From positions 142,132,971-142,196,970 of the forward strand of contig CM031595.1 in the NCBI GenBank assembly GCA_018398815.1: a stretch of 64,000 bases of DNA, read 5' to 3'. Below, piece by piece: positions 1-14,800 of the stretch. The translations under genes were made by a program, and so were the position numbers. The DNA comes from Conus ventricosus (taxonomy: Eukaryota; Mollusca; Gastropoda; Neogastropoda; Conidae). How positions within the stretch are numbered: the first letter of the stretch is position 1; the number at the start of each line of letters is the position of its first letter. Under the pieces are notes generated by a model. The model was not told the origin of the DNA. It worked only from the letters and a program-made list of their open reading frames with translations, and made no database searches.

Positions 1-349
1 TTCCAAACTGTTTTACTTTCATTTACAGGTGTAGTGTGACAATACAAACTTTATTTTCAACTTTTTTGCTGTGTGTTCTTGTTTGGATGTGGTAAATACA
101 TATGTTTTTGATAGTGCAAAAAAATCTATCCAAATCTAAAAGCCTAAATACTTTTGTATTATCAAAATTAAAACAAAAGAAGCCCAGATTCAAAATCTTC
201 ATTCAATTTCCTTCAAAAATGATATAGATTTCATTTTTCTATCTTTTGTAGTTTCTGAGCTAGAATTTTTTGTTAATTATGACCCCCAAATCATGAGATT
301 TCCCGGCACCTGGGAACACCTTTGTTTGTACTATTGTGAGGCACTGAAC
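1..349. other. AT-rich non-coding sequence
   Basis: No coding signal, RNA gene or clear repeat family was recognised here. It probably belongs to an intron of the giant gene, or lies between genes. The LINE-derived segment next to it fades out near 350. Confidence 0.4.
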
Positions 350-895
<546 letters not shown>

Positions 896-978
896 TGCTT
901 AGAGGTGTGTTCATCAACCCTCGCTAACCATGGAAGCCATAAAGATTCTATGCATGTGCATACTTACACTCCATGACT

Positions 979-1032
<54 letters not shown>

Positions 1033-1310
1033 TCTCTCCCTCTCTCTCTCCCTCTCAGATTCTGTATATCCTCTCAAGCTTCTTGTTGACTATGAGGCAC
1101 TTCTTAGGAGAGCGCAGATGTCCAAGCAAGGCCGAAGGGATCCTGTACCCGGCTTTTGCCTCAGTTCATGAGCAGAAACGACATTTATTTTTCCACCAAG
1201 AGAAGTGATAATAAGTATGAGAAGCATGGACTGAAAGAGTTAATTTCCATGCATCTTTTTGTAATTAATCAGAATATTGGAAGTATTAACAACATATTGT
1301 TGGAGAGGTT

Positions 1311-1510
1311 TTAATATTCCGTGCAAATACATTAGTCTGCAGACAGTTATCAGTCTATACACAGTGACTTAGTATTTTCATGTTTTAAACAAAATTCATG
1401 TAACCTTGCTTTAATATTCCGTGCAAATACATTAGTCTGCAGACAATTATCAGTCTATACACAGTGACTTAGTATTTTCATGTTTTAAACAAAATTCATG
1501 TAACCTTGCT
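1311..1510. repeat. Tandem duplication of a 100-bp unit
   Basis: Bases 1311-1410 and 1411-1510 are two adjacent copies of the same 100-bp unit beginning 'ttaatattccgtgcaaatac'. I see one difference, 'cagacagttat' versus 'cagacaattat'. This is a recent local duplication in non-coding DNA. Confidence 0.95.
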
Positions 1511-2898
1511 GAATTAATCCAGGATCGGCTGTTTGATCTTGTCCATTCAACTGATCTGGGCAAAGATTTAGTTTGTGCATCCTAGGACCTCGATCCATCT
1601 TTGCACCAAGTTTTTGTTGATATGGTTTTAACAGTTTTATAATCTTGGTGACAGACAAACTTAGAAAAGAAGAAATGGACATAGGTAAACAAAAATATCA
1701 CCCTGGCGAAGGGGTTAAACACCACAGCAGGGGAAGTTATTGTTTGTAAGCATTCTATGCAAATCTAGATGAATTTTTTTGCCTATTTGTTTGATGGATA
1801 AGCAACGAAATTCAGTCACTGACTGAAAGTGATCTGAACTTCTGCCGTCTGAATTTTGGGAAGCATCAGCTTTAGTGTTGAGGCCTGACTTAAATTGTGC
1901 AGTCTCGAACTCTGTGCATCTGTTCTCACATTCAGTGGGACAGCTAATATTAGCAACTTTTTTTTTGGATTCCCTGACACTTTTTACTCAGAAAGATTGT
2001 GGTCACTTTCTGTACATCTGACTCTGAAACTCACTTTGGCTTTCAGTGTTGTGTGCTGTTCTGTAGACTGTTAAAAATATCAATGGTGGTATGTTGTAAT
2101 TTTGTTAACAAAAGTAAAAATCGACACTGGATGCACAGTATGTCACAGTATTGTCTGTTGGAGCATGTATGTAGGAACTATTTTGTAATGTAGGAACTCA
2201 CACTAGGAATTATGTAAGCTTGAACAGCAACTGCACCTTGATTGTAGGAACTTTCACTTAGACCTATGAAAACCTGTTCCGCGTGTTTAATAACGATTAT
2301 TTGTTAAGTGAGCTTCATAGGTTAGTTAGCTGTGCTTTAAAACTAACAAGAAAGAATAGAGTATGTTGGCTTATGTTTTATTATCTGTAAAAGCTGCAGA
2401 TGTCTGTTTTATTTCAGGTAGACAAAAGATACAGAACACACTTGGGCTCCAATTATATTTCTATTTCTTTATCTTCATATGCTCTCCTGGTGATGCTGAT
2501 TCTGATGATAGATTGTTGTTTTCACTTTTATTTCACACCATCCAACGTATTCTTCACAGTTGCATGTAAATGGTCTGTTTGTGTCAAAGGAGATGGGAGT
2601 GGAAAAGTGGACTTTGGCAGTAATGTGATGATAATGTTTTCACTTGGATATAGTAAATGCAGACATAGATATTCAATCCCATTTAGATTTTTGCTGTCTT
2701 AAGAAACCGGTTGAAATGCAGATGTTACGCAAGGATTTTATGATACCAGTTGCTTCAAAATGGATTGTGCGTTACACACATTTAAGCATAATTAGTACCT
2801 GTCATGTCAAAAGAACCCATCCCAAAGATAGGTGATTAATGTTAGGAATGTGACTAAAGCTGTGATAATACCCCACCTCCTGCCTTTCCTGTCCAAAG
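1511..2898 (+). other. Intron or 5' flank of the giant repeat exon
   Basis: Only short open frames with no recognisable protein are present, and no clear repeat. A pyrimidine-rich stretch ends in a 'gtccaaag' acceptor before 2899. A 'ccccag' acceptor ending at 2906 is an alternative start for the following exon. Confidence 0.5.
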
Positions 2899-5800
2899 GA
2901 CCCCAGTCCCAAAAGGAGGTTGAGCAAGAGGAGGGAGAGGTGGAAGAGGAGGAGAAAGTTGATGAGGTCGTTCTGGAGTCTGTCATCCAATCAGAATATC
3001 CTGTCTCTGTGGTTCATGATGGAATACTTACTGAACACCTACAACCTGAAATTCATCTCACAGATACTGATAGGGATGATGTGACAGAAACTCACAAAGA
3101 CAAAAAAGAGGTTATTGTTTCTCCAGAGAAACCAACGGAGACAGGGGAAGACACTGTTGAGGTTTCCGTTCCAGATGATGAAATTTCCATACAGGAAATG
3201 ATCACAGAGGAGCAGCCTGACATTGTGGAAAGAGACTATTTCGAAGAGGAAATCATGGTTTCTCCAGAGAAACCAACAGAGACAGAGGAGGTGACAGTTG
3301 AGATTGCTGTTCCAGTTGATGAAGTTTCCGGAGAGGAAATAGTCACAGAAGAGCAGCCCCAGATCATGGCACATGAACACTTCATGGAAGAGATCACAGT
3401 TAGCCCTGAAGAACCAGCAGAGGAGGAAGGGCCTGTTGAGTTTGTCACAGAAGTGGAATTCCCCCAAGAAGAAGAGCCAGCAGAGAGACAACCAGAAATT
3501 GTGGAATTGGAACATTTCAAAGAGGAGATCAGGATTTCTCCTGAGAAACAAACAGATATAAAAGAAAGCACTACTGAGGTTATTACTTTAGCTGAGGAAG
3601 TGCCTGAAGAAGAAGATGTACCACAAGAAGAAGAACCTCAGATCATGGAATATGATCATTTCAAAGAAGAGATCTCATTGTCACCTGAGAAACCGACACA
3701 GGCTGAAGGCGTTCCTGTTGAGTTTGTTACAGAACTTGAAGTTCCCAAAGAAGACAAACCAATAGAAGAGCAGCCTGAAATTGTGGATCAGGACTATTTC
3801 AAAGAGGACATCACAGTTTCTCCAGAGAAACCAACAGAGGCAGAGGAGGTGACAGTTGAGGTTGCTGTTCCATTTGATGAAGTTTACAAAGAGGAAATAG
3901 TCACAGAAGAGCAGCCCCAGATCATGGAACATGAACACTTCATGGAAGAGATCACAGTTAGCCCTGTAGAACCAACAGAGGAAGAAGGCCCAGTCGGGTT
4001 TGTCACAGAAGTGGAATTTCCCCAAGAAGAAGAGCCAGCAGAGAAACAACCAGAAGTTGTGGAATTGGAATATTTCAAAGAGGAGATCAGGATTTCTCCA
4101 GAGAAACCAGCAGATATAAAAGAAAGCACTACTGAGGTTATTACTTTTGCTGAGGAAGTGCCTGAAGAAGAAGAGGTACCACAAGAAGAAGAACCTCAGA
4201 TCATGGAATATGAACATTTCAAAGAAGAGATCTCATTGTCACCCGAGAAACCGACACAGGCTGAAGACGTTCCTGTTGAGTTTGTTACAGAACTTGAAGT
4301 TCCCAAAGAAGACAAACCAATAGAAGAGCAGCCTGAAATTATGGAACAGGACTATTTCAAAGAGGAAATCACAGTTTCTCCAGAGAAACCAAGAGAGACA
4401 GAGGAGGTGACAGTTGAGGTTGCTGTTCCAGTTGATGAGGTTTCCCGAGAGGAAATAGTCACAGAAGAGCGGCCCCAGATCATGGAACATGAACACTTCA
4501 TGGAAGAGATCACAGTTAGCCCTGAAGAACCAACAGAGGAAGAAGGCCCTGTCGAATTTGTCACAGAAGTGGAATTTCCCCAAGAAGAAGAGCCCACGGA
4601 AAAAGAACCGGAAATTGTGGAATTGGAACATTTCAAAGAGGAGATCAGGATTTCTCCAGAGAAACCGGCAGATATAAAAGAAAGCACTGCTGAGGTGATT
4701 GCTTTAGCTGAGGAGGTGCCTGAAGAAGAAGAGGTACCACAAGAAGAAGAACCTCAGATCATAGAATATGATCGTTTGAAAGAAGAGATCTCATTGTCAC
4801 CCGAGAAACCAACACAGGCTGAAGACGTTCCTGTTGAGTTTGTTACAGAACTTGAAGTTCCCAAAGAAGACAAACCAATAGAAGAGCAGCCTGAAATTGT
4901 GGAACAGGACTATTTCAAAGAGGAAATCTCAGTTTGTCCAGAGAAGCCAACAGAGGCAGAGGAGGTGACAGTTGAGGTTGCTGTTCCAGTTGATGAAGTT
5001 TCCAAAGAGGAAATAGTCACAGAAGAGCAGCCCCAGATCATGGAACATGAACACTTCATGGAAGAGATCACGGTTAGCACTGAAAAACCCACAGAGGAGG
5101 AAGGCCCTGTTGAGTTTGTCACAGAAGTGGAAGTTCCCCAAGAAGAAGAGCCCATGGAAAGACAACCAGAAATTGTGGAATTGGAACATTTCAAAGAGGA
5201 GATCAGGATTTCTCCAGAGAAACCAGCAGATATAAAAGAAAGCACTACTGAGGTTATTACTTTAGCTGAGAAAGTGCCTGAAGAAGAAGAGGTACCACAA
5301 GAAGAAGAACCTCAGATCATGGAATATGAACGTTTCAAAGAAGAGATCTCCGTGTCTCCCGAGAAACCAACACAGACTGAAGACGTTCCTGTTGAGTTTG
5401 TTACAGAACTTGAAGTTCCCAAAGAAGACAAACCAATAGAAGAGCAGCCTGAAATTGTGGAACAGGACTATTTCAAAGAGGAAATCACAGTTTCTCCAGA
5501 GAAACCAAGAGAGACAGAGGAGGTGACAGTTGAGGTTGCTGTTCCATTTGATGAAGTTTCCAAAGAGGAAATAGTCACAGAAGAGCAGCCCCAGATCATG
5601 GAACATGAACACTTCATGGAGGAGATCACAGTTAGCCCTGAAGAACCACAGAGGAGGAAGGCCCTGTTGAGTTTGTCACAGAAGTGGAATTTTCCCAAGA
5701 AAAAGAGCCCACGGAAAAAAACAAAACCAGAAATTGTGGAATTGGAACATTTCAAAGAGGAGATCAGGATTTCTCCTGAGAAACCAACAGACACAGGGGA

Positions 5801-8800
5801 AGTTTCTTTTGAGGTTGCTGTTCCAGATGAGGAAGTTTCCAAAGAAGAAATGATCGAAGGAGAGCAGCCGGAAATTGTGGAACGTGAACATTTCAAAGAA
5901 GAGATCACTATGTCCCCCGACAAATCAGCAGAGACAGACGACACTGTCAAGGTTTTTGTCCAGTTCGATGAAGTTACTGATACGGAAATACTGGGGGAAG
6001 AGAAACCAGAAACTGTGACAGAACACTTTGAAGAAGAAATCATCATTTGTTCTGAAGTAGGTGAAGAACCGTTGACAGTTGACACTGAGGTTCCAATCCC
6101 ATCAGAAGAAAGGCAGGATATCATTTCTGACTTTGCTGAAGAAACTGGAGAAGTTGCACATGAAACTGCAAGACCTGAAGATAGGACAGAAACTGTGATC
6201 AGAGAGACATTTATCCATGAAAAGCCAGAGGAGATCGACACCTTCAAAGAAGGAATCAATATAACGTTTGAGAAACCATCAGAAATTGATGAAGTGATCA
6301 CCAGTGTTCCAGACTCCAGAGAAACGTTCACAACAGAAGAAACAGTGGAGGAAGAGCAGCCAGAGATTGAAATAGAAGACACTTTGAAAGATGAGATCCC
6401 TACTTTGCCTGAAGAGGTAGGAGAGACAGAAATATCTGTTGTTGAAGAACTGATTCCAGAAGTGTCTGAAGAAGAACAACCCAAGGAGTTGAAACCTGAA
6501 ATAACAAAACATGAAGACATCAAAGAAGAAATGGCAGTATCTCCAGAGAAACCAGCAGATGTAATAGAAAGCACCACTGAGGTTATTGCTTTAGCTGAGG
6601 AGGTGCCTGAAGAAGAAGATGTACCACAAGAAGAAGAACCTCAGATTATGGAATATGAACATTTCAAAGAAGAGATCTCGTTGTCACCTGAGAAACCAAC
6701 ACAGGCTGAAGACGTTCCTGTTGAGTTTGATACAGAACTTGAAGTTCCCAAAGAAGACAAACCGATCGAAGAGCAGCCTGAAATTGTGGAACAGGACTAT
6801 TTCAAAGAGGAAATCACAGTTTCTCCAGAGAAACCAACAGAGACAGAGGAGGTGACAGTTGAGGTTGCTGTTCCATTTGATAAAATTTCCAAAGAGGAAC
6901 TAGTCACAGAAGAGCAGCCCAGATCATGGAACATGAACACTTCATGGAAAGACACAGTTAGCCTCTGTAGAACCAAAGAGGAAGAAGGCCCTGTCGGTTT
7001 AGTCACAGAAGTGGAATTTCCCCAAAAGAACAGGGCAGAGAAACAACCAGAAGTTGTGAATTGGAATATTTCAAAGAGGAGATCAGAATTTCTCCAGAGA
7101 AACCAGCAGATTAAAAGAAAGCACTAATGAGGTTATTAAATGAAGCTAGGAAGTGCCCGAAGAAGAAGGTGCCACAAGAGAAGAACCTCAGATCATGGAA
7201 TATGAAATTTCAAAGAAAGATCTCATTGTCACCCGAGAAACCGACACAGGCTGAAGACGTTCCTGTTGAGTTTGTTACAGAACTTGAAGTTCCAAAGAAG
7301 ACAAACCAATAGAGAGCAGCTGAAATTATGGAACAGGACTATTCAAAGAGGAAATCACAGTTTCTCCAGAAACCAAGAGAGACAGGAGGTGACAGTTGAG
7401 AGTTGCTGTTCCAGTTGATGAGGTTTCCGAGAGAAATAGTCACAGAAAGAGCCCAATCATGGAACATGAACACTTCATGGAAGAGATCACAGTTAGCCCT
7501 GAAGAACAACAGAGAAGAAGCCTGTCGAATTTGTCACAGAAGTGGAATTTCCCAAAGAAGAGCCCACGGAAAAAGAACCGGAAATTGAGAATTGGAACAT
7601 TTCAAAGAGGAATCAGGATTTCTCCAGAGAAACCGGCAGATATAAAGAAAGCCATGTGAGGTGATTGCTTTAGCTGAGGAGGTGCCTGAAGAAGAAAAGG
7701 TAACTCGAAGAAGAGACCTCAGATCTCAGAGAATATGATCGTTTGAAAGAAGAGATCTCATTGTCACCCGAGAGAACCAACACAGGCTGAAGACGTTCCT
7801 GTTGAGTTTGTTACAGAACTTGAAGTTCCAAAGAAGACAAACCAATAGAAGAGCAGCCTGAAATTGTGGAACAGGACTATTTCAATATGAGGAAATCTCA
7901 GTTTGTCCAGAGAAGCCAAACAGAGCTGAGGTGACAGTTGAGGTTCTGTTTCCAGTTGAATGAAGTTACAAAGAGGAAATAGTCACAGAAGCAGCGCCAG
8001 ATCATGGAACATGAACACTTCATGGAGAGATCACGGTTAGCCCTGAAGAACCCACAGAGGAGGAGGCCCTATTGAGTTTGTACACGAAGGGAATTGACCA
8101 AGAAGAAGAGCCAGCAGAAGACAACCAAGAATTGTGGAATTGGAACATTTCAAAGAGGAGATCGGATTTCTCCAGAGAAACCAGCGATATAAAGAAAGAC
8201 ACTACTGAGGTTATTACTTTAGGGATGGTGCCTGAAGAAGAAGATGTACACAAGAAGAAGAACCTCAGATTATGGAATATGAACATTTCAAAGAAGAGAT
8301 CTCGTTTTCACCTGAGAAACCAACAAGGCTGAAGACGTTCCTGTTGAGTTTGTTACAGAACTTGAAGTTCCCAAAAGACAAACCGATCGAAGAGCAGCCT
8401 GAAATTGTGGAACAGGACTATTTCAAAGAAGAAATCACAGTTTCTCCAGAAGAAACCAAGAGAAACAGAGGAGGTGACAGTTGGGTTGCTGTTCCATTTG
8501 ATGAAGTTTCCAAAGAGGAAATAGTCACAGATGAGCAGCCCCAGATCATGGAACATGAAACACTTCATGGAAGAGACACAGTTAGCCCTGAAGAGCCGAC
8601 AGAGGAAGGAGGCCCTGTTGAGTTTGTCACAGAAGTGGAATTTCCCCAAGAAGAAGAGCCAGCAGAAAGACAACCAGAAATTGTGGAATTGGAACATTTC
8701 AAAGAGGAGATCAGGATTTCTCCAGAGAAACCAGTAGATATAAAAGAAAGCACTACTGAGGTTATTACATTAGCTGTGGAAGTGCCTGAAGATGAAGAGG

Positions 8801-11800
8801 TGCCACAAGAAGAAGAACCTCAGATCATGGAATATGAACGTTTCAAAGAAGAGATCTCTGTGTCACCCGAGAAACCAACACAGGCTGAAGACGTTCCTGT
8901 TGAGTTTGTTACAGAACTTGAAGTTCCCAAAGAAGACAAACCGATCGAAGAGCAGCCTGAAATTGTGGAACAGGACTATTTCAAAGAGGAAATCACAGTT
9001 TCTCCAGAGAAACCAAGAGAGACAGAGGAGGTGACAGTTGAGGTTGCTGTTCCAGTTGATGAAGTTTCCAAAGAGGAAATAGTCACAGAAGAGCAGCCCC
9101 AGATCATGGAACATGAACACTTCATGGAAGAGATCACGGTTAGCCCTGAAGAACCAACAGACGAAGAAGGCCCTGTTGAGTTTGTCACAGAAGTGGAATT
9201 GACCCAAGAAGAAGAGCCAGCAGAAAGACAACCAGAAATTGTGGAATTGGAACATTTCAAAGAGGAGATCAGGATTTCTCCTGAGAAACCAACAGACACA
9301 GGGAAGTTTTTTTTGAGGTTTCTGTTCCAGATGAGGATGTTTCCAAAGAAGAAACCATCGAAGGAGAGCAGCAGGAAATTGTGGAACGTGAACATTTCAA
9401 AGAAGAGATCACTGTGTCCCCCGACAAATCTGCAGAGACAGACGACACTGCCAAGGTTTTTGTCCAGTTCGATGAAGTTACTGATACGGAAATACTGGGG
9501 GAAGAGAAACAAGAAACTGTGACAGAACACTTTGAAGAAGAAATCATCATTTGTTCTGAAGTAGGTGAAGAACCGTTGACAGTTGACACTGAGGTTCCAA
9601 TCCCATCAGAAGAAAGGCAGGATATCATTTCTGACTTTGCTGAAGAAACTGGAGAAGTTCCACATGAAACTCCAAGACCTGAAGATAGGACAGAAACTGT
9701 GACCAGAGAGACATTTATCCATGAAAAGCCAGAGGAGATCGACACCTTCAAAGAAGGAATCAGTATAACGTTTGAGAAACCATCAGAAATTGATGAAGTG
9801 ATCACCAGTGTTCCAGACTCCAGAGAAACGTTCACAACAGAAGAAACAGTGGAGGAAGAGCAGCCAGAGATTGAAATAGAAGACACTTTGAAAGATGAGA
9901 TCCCTACTTTGCCTGAAGAGGTAGGAGAGACAGAAATATCTGTTGTTGAAGAACTGATTCCAGAAGAAATGTCTGAAGAAGAACAACCCAAGGAGTTGAA
10001 ACCTGAAATAACAGAACATGAAGACATCAAAGAAGAAATGGCAGTATCTCCAGAGAAACCAGCAGATGTAATAGAAAGCACCACTGAGGTTATTGCTTTA
10101 GCTGAGGAGGTGCCTGAAGAAGAAGGTACCACAAGAAGAACCTCAGATTATGGAATATGAACATTTCAAAGAAGAGATCTCGTTGTCACCTGAGAAACCA
10201 ACACAGGCTGAAGACGTTCCTGTTGAGTTTGTTACAGAACTTGAAGTTCCCAAAAAAGACAAACCGACCGAAGAGCAGCCTGAAATTGTGGAACAGGACT
10301 ATTTCAAAGAGGAAATCACAGTTTCTCCAGAGAAACCAACAGAGACAGAGGAGGTGACAGTTGAGGTTGCTGTTCCATTTGATGAAGTTTCCAAAGAGGA
10401 AATAGTCACAGAAGATCAGCCCCAGATCATGGAACATGAACACTTAATGGAAGAGATCACAGTTAGCCCTGAAGAACCCACAGAGGAGGAAGGCCCTGTT
10501 GAGTTTGTCACAGAAGTGGAATTTCCCCAAGAAGAAGAGCCCTTGGAAAGACAACCAGAAATTGTGGAATTGGAACATTTCAAAGAGGAGATCAGGATTT
10601 CTCCAGAGAAACCAGCAGATATAAAAGAAAGCACTACTGAGGTTATTACTTTAGCTGAAGAAGTGCCTGAAGAAGAAGAGGTACCACAAGAAGAAGAACC
10701 TCAGATAATAGAATATGAATGTTTTAAAGAAGAGATCTGTGTGTCACCGAGAAACCAACACAGGCTGAAGACGTTCCTGTTGAGTTTGTTGCAGAACTTG
10801 AAGTTCCCAAAGAAGACAAACCGATCGAAGAGCAGCTTGAAATTGTGGAACAGGACTATTTCAAAGAGGAAATCACAGTTTCTCCAGAGAAGCCAAGAGA
10901 GACAGAGGAGGTGACAGTTGAGGTTGCTGTTCCAGTTGATGAAGTTTCCAAAGAGGAAATAGTCACAGAAGAGCAGCCCCAGATCATGGAACATGAACAC
11001 TTCATGGAAGAGATCACGGTTAGCCCTGAAGAACCAACAGAGGAAGAAGGCCCTGTTGAGTTTGTCACAGAAGTGGAATTTCCCAAGAAGAAGAGCCAGC
11101 AGAAAGACAACCAGAAATTGTGGAATTGGAACATTTCAAAGAGGAGATCAGGATTTCTCCTGAGAAACCAACAGACACAGGGGAAGTTTCTTTTGAGGTT
11201 TCTGTTCCAGATGAGGATGTTTCCAAAGAAGACACGATCGAAGGAGAGCAGCCGGAAATTGTGGAACGTGAACATTTCAAAGAAGAGATCACTGTTTCCC
11301 CCGACAAATCAGCAGAGACAGACGACACTGTAAAGGTTTTTGTCCAGTTCGATGAAGTTACTGATACGGAAATACTGGGGGAAGAGAAACCAGAAACTGT
11401 GACAGAACACTTTGAAGAAGAAATCATCATTTGTTCTGAAGTAGGTGAAGAACCGTTGACAGTTGACACTGAGGTTCCAATCCCATCAGAAGAAAGGCAG
11501 GATATCATTTCTGACTTTGCTGAAGAAACTGGAGAAGTTGCACTAAAAACCCCCAAGACTAAAGATAGGACAAAAACCCCTGGCAAGAGCCCATTTTTCC
11601 TGAAAAGCCAAGAATCGACCCCTTTAAAAGAAGGAATCGTATTACTTTAAAAAAACCATCAAAATTGATGAAGTGACACCAGTGTTCCAGACTCCAGAGA
11701 AATTCACAACAGAAGAACAGTGGGGGAAGAGCAGCCAGAGATTGAAATAAAAAGACATTTTTGAAAGATGAGACTCTTTGCCTGAAGAGGTAGGAGAACA

Positions 11801-14800
11801 AAAATATTTTTGTTGAAAAACGATTCCAAAGAAGTGTCTGAAGAAGAAAAACCCAAGGATTTTGAAACCGAAAAACGAACTGAAACTTTAAAGAAAAAAT
11901 GGCAGTATCCCGAAAAAACCAGAGTGAAATGAAAGCACCACTGGGTTATTGCTTTAGCTGAGGAGGTGCCTGAAGAAGAAAGTCCCACAAGAAGAAGAAC
12001 CTCAGATTGGGGGAAAAAAAATTTTAAAAAAGAAGAGATCTCTTGTCCCTGAGAAACCAAACGGGGTGAAGACGTTCCGTTGGTTTGTTACGAACTTGAA
12101 GCCCCCAAAAAGAAAAACCCTGAAAGCAGCCTGAAATTGTGGAACGGGGCTATTTCAAGAGGAAATCACATTTTCCCCAAAAAACCAAAAGGAGACGGGG
12201 AGGTAAAAGTTGATTTGCTGTTCCATTTGATGGTTTCCAAAGAGGAAATAGTCCAGAAGACGCCCCAGTCATAAAACAGAACACTTCAGGGAAAGAATCA
12301 AGTTACCCCTGAAAAAACCACGAGGAAGAGGCCCTTTTGAGTTTGTCCAAAAGGGGAATTTCCCCAAAAAGAAAAACCCAGGAAAACCAGAAATTGGGGA
12401 AATTTGGGAACTTTTTAAAAGAGGAGATCAGGTTTTCCCCAAAAACAAAGATATAAAAGAAAGCACTATGGGGTTTATTATTTTTGCTGAAGAATCCCTG
12501 AAGAGAAGGGTCCAAAGAAAAAAACCCTAGATCATAAAATTTAAACTTAAAGAGAATCTCTGTCCCCCCAGAAACCAACAGGGCTGAAGATTCCGTTGAT
12601 TTTTTACGGAACTTGAATTTTCCCAAAGAAAAAAACCCAAATTTTAAAGAGCACCTGAAATTGGGGGAACAGGACTATTTAAAAGAGAAATCACAGTTTT
12701 CCAGAAAAACCCAAGGCGAGGAGGGACGTTGGGGTTGTGTTCCATTGATAAATTTCCCAGGGAAAAGTCACGAAGAGAGCCCCAACCCAGGGAAAACATG
12801 AACACTTAGGGAGAGATCAAGTTAGCCTGAAAAACCCCAAAAGGGGGGGGGGAAAAAGGCCCTTTGAGTTTGCACAGAAGTGGAATTTCCCCAAGAAGAA
12901 GACCCAGGAGAAACAAATTTGTGGAAGGGAAAATTTCAAAGGGGAGATTGGGTTTCCGAAAACCCAGAGATATAAAAAAAAAGCACACTGAGTTATTACT
13001 TAGTTTGGGAATGCCTGAAAAGAAGAGGTGCCAAAAAGAAGAAGAACTGTCATGGAATATGAAGTTTCAAAGAAGGATTTTGTCACCCGAGAAAAAACAC
13101 AGGTGAAGACTTTCCTGTAGTTTGTTACGAATGAAGTTCCAAAGAAAAAACCAAATACAGCCTGAATTTTGGGAAACAGGACATTTCAAAAAGGGAAATC
13201 ACAGTTTTTCAAAAAAAAAACCAAGAGAGAAGAGGAGGTGACTTTGGGGTTTGCTGTTCCTTTTGATAATTTTCCCAAAAGAGGAAATAGTCACAGAAGA
13301 GCAGCCCGTCAGGAAATGAACCTTCATGGAAGAGATAGGTTAGCCCTGAAGAACAACAGGAAGAAGCCCGTTGAGTTGTCACAGAAGTGGAATTTCCCCA
13401 AGAGAAGAGCCAGCAGAAAGACACCAGAAATTGTGAATTGGAACATTTCAAAGAGGAGATCAGGATTTCTCCTGAGAAACCAACAGACACAGGGGAAGTT
13501 TCTTTTGAGGTTTCTGTTCCAGATGAGGATGTTTCCAAAGAAGAAACGATCGAAGGAGAGCAGCCGGAAATTGTGGAACGTGAACATTTCAAAGAAGAGA
13601 TCACTGTTTCCCCCGACAAATCAGCAGAGACAGACGACACTGTCAAGGTTTTGTCCAGTTCGATGAAGGTACTGATACGGAATACGGGGGAAGAGAAACC
13701 AGAAACTGTGACAGACACTTTGAAGAAGAAATCATCATTTGTTCTGAAGTAGGTGAAGAACGTTGACAGTTGACACTGGGGTTCCAATCCCATCAGAAGA
13801 AAGGCAGGATATCATTTCTGACTTTGCTGAAGAAACTGGAGAAGTTGCACATGAAACTCCAAGACCTGAAGATAGGACAGAAACTGTGACCCAGAGAGAC
13901 ATTTATCCATGAAAAGCCAGAGGAGATCGACACCTTCAAAGAAGGAATCAGTATTACGTTTGAGAAACCATCAGAAATTGATGAAGTGATCACCAGTGTT
14001 CCAGACTCCAGAGAAACGTTCACAACAGAAGAAGCAGTGGAGGAAGAGCAGCCAGAGATTGAAATAGAAGACACTTGAAAGATGAGATCCCTACTTTGCC
14101 TGAAGAGGTAGGAGAGACAGAAATATCTGTTGTTGAAGAACTGATTCCAGAAGAAGTGTCTGAAGAAGAACAAACCCAAGGAGTTGAAACCTGAAATAAC
14201 AGAACATGAAGACATCAAAGAAGAAATGGCAGTATCCCCAGAGAAACCAGCAGATGTAATAGAAAGCACCACTGAGGTTATTGCTTTAGCTGAGGAGGTG
14301 CCTGAAGAAGAAGATGTACCACAAGAAGAAGAACCTCAGATTATGGAATATGAACGTTTTCAAAGAAGAGATCTCGTTGTCACCTGAGAAACCAACACAG
14401 GCTGAAGACGTTCCTGTTGAGTTTGTTACAGAACTTGAAGTTCCCAAAGAAGACAAACCAATCGAAGAGCAGCCTGAAATTGTGGAACATGGCTATTTCA
14501 AAGAGGAAATCACAGTTTCTCCAGAGAAACCAAGAGAGACAGAGGAGGTGACAGTTGAGGTTGCTGTTCCATTTGATGAAGTTTCCAAAGAGGAAATAGT
14601 CACAGAGAGCAGCCCCAGATCATGGAACATGAACACTTCATGGAAGAGATCACAGTTAGCCCTGAAGAACCAACAGAGGAAGGGAAGGCCCTGTTGAGTT
14701 TGTCACAGAAGTGGAATTTCCCAAGAAGAAGAGCCACAGGGAAGACAACCAGAAATTGTGGAATTGGAACATTTCAAAGAGGAGATCAGGATTTCTCCAG

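Noticed and set aside
3039..11586. Long minus-strand open frames across the first acidic array
   Set aside because: They mirror the repeat of the plus-strand coding frame; periodic codon use keeps antisense frames open. Plus-strand splice sites and unique ends support only the plus strand.
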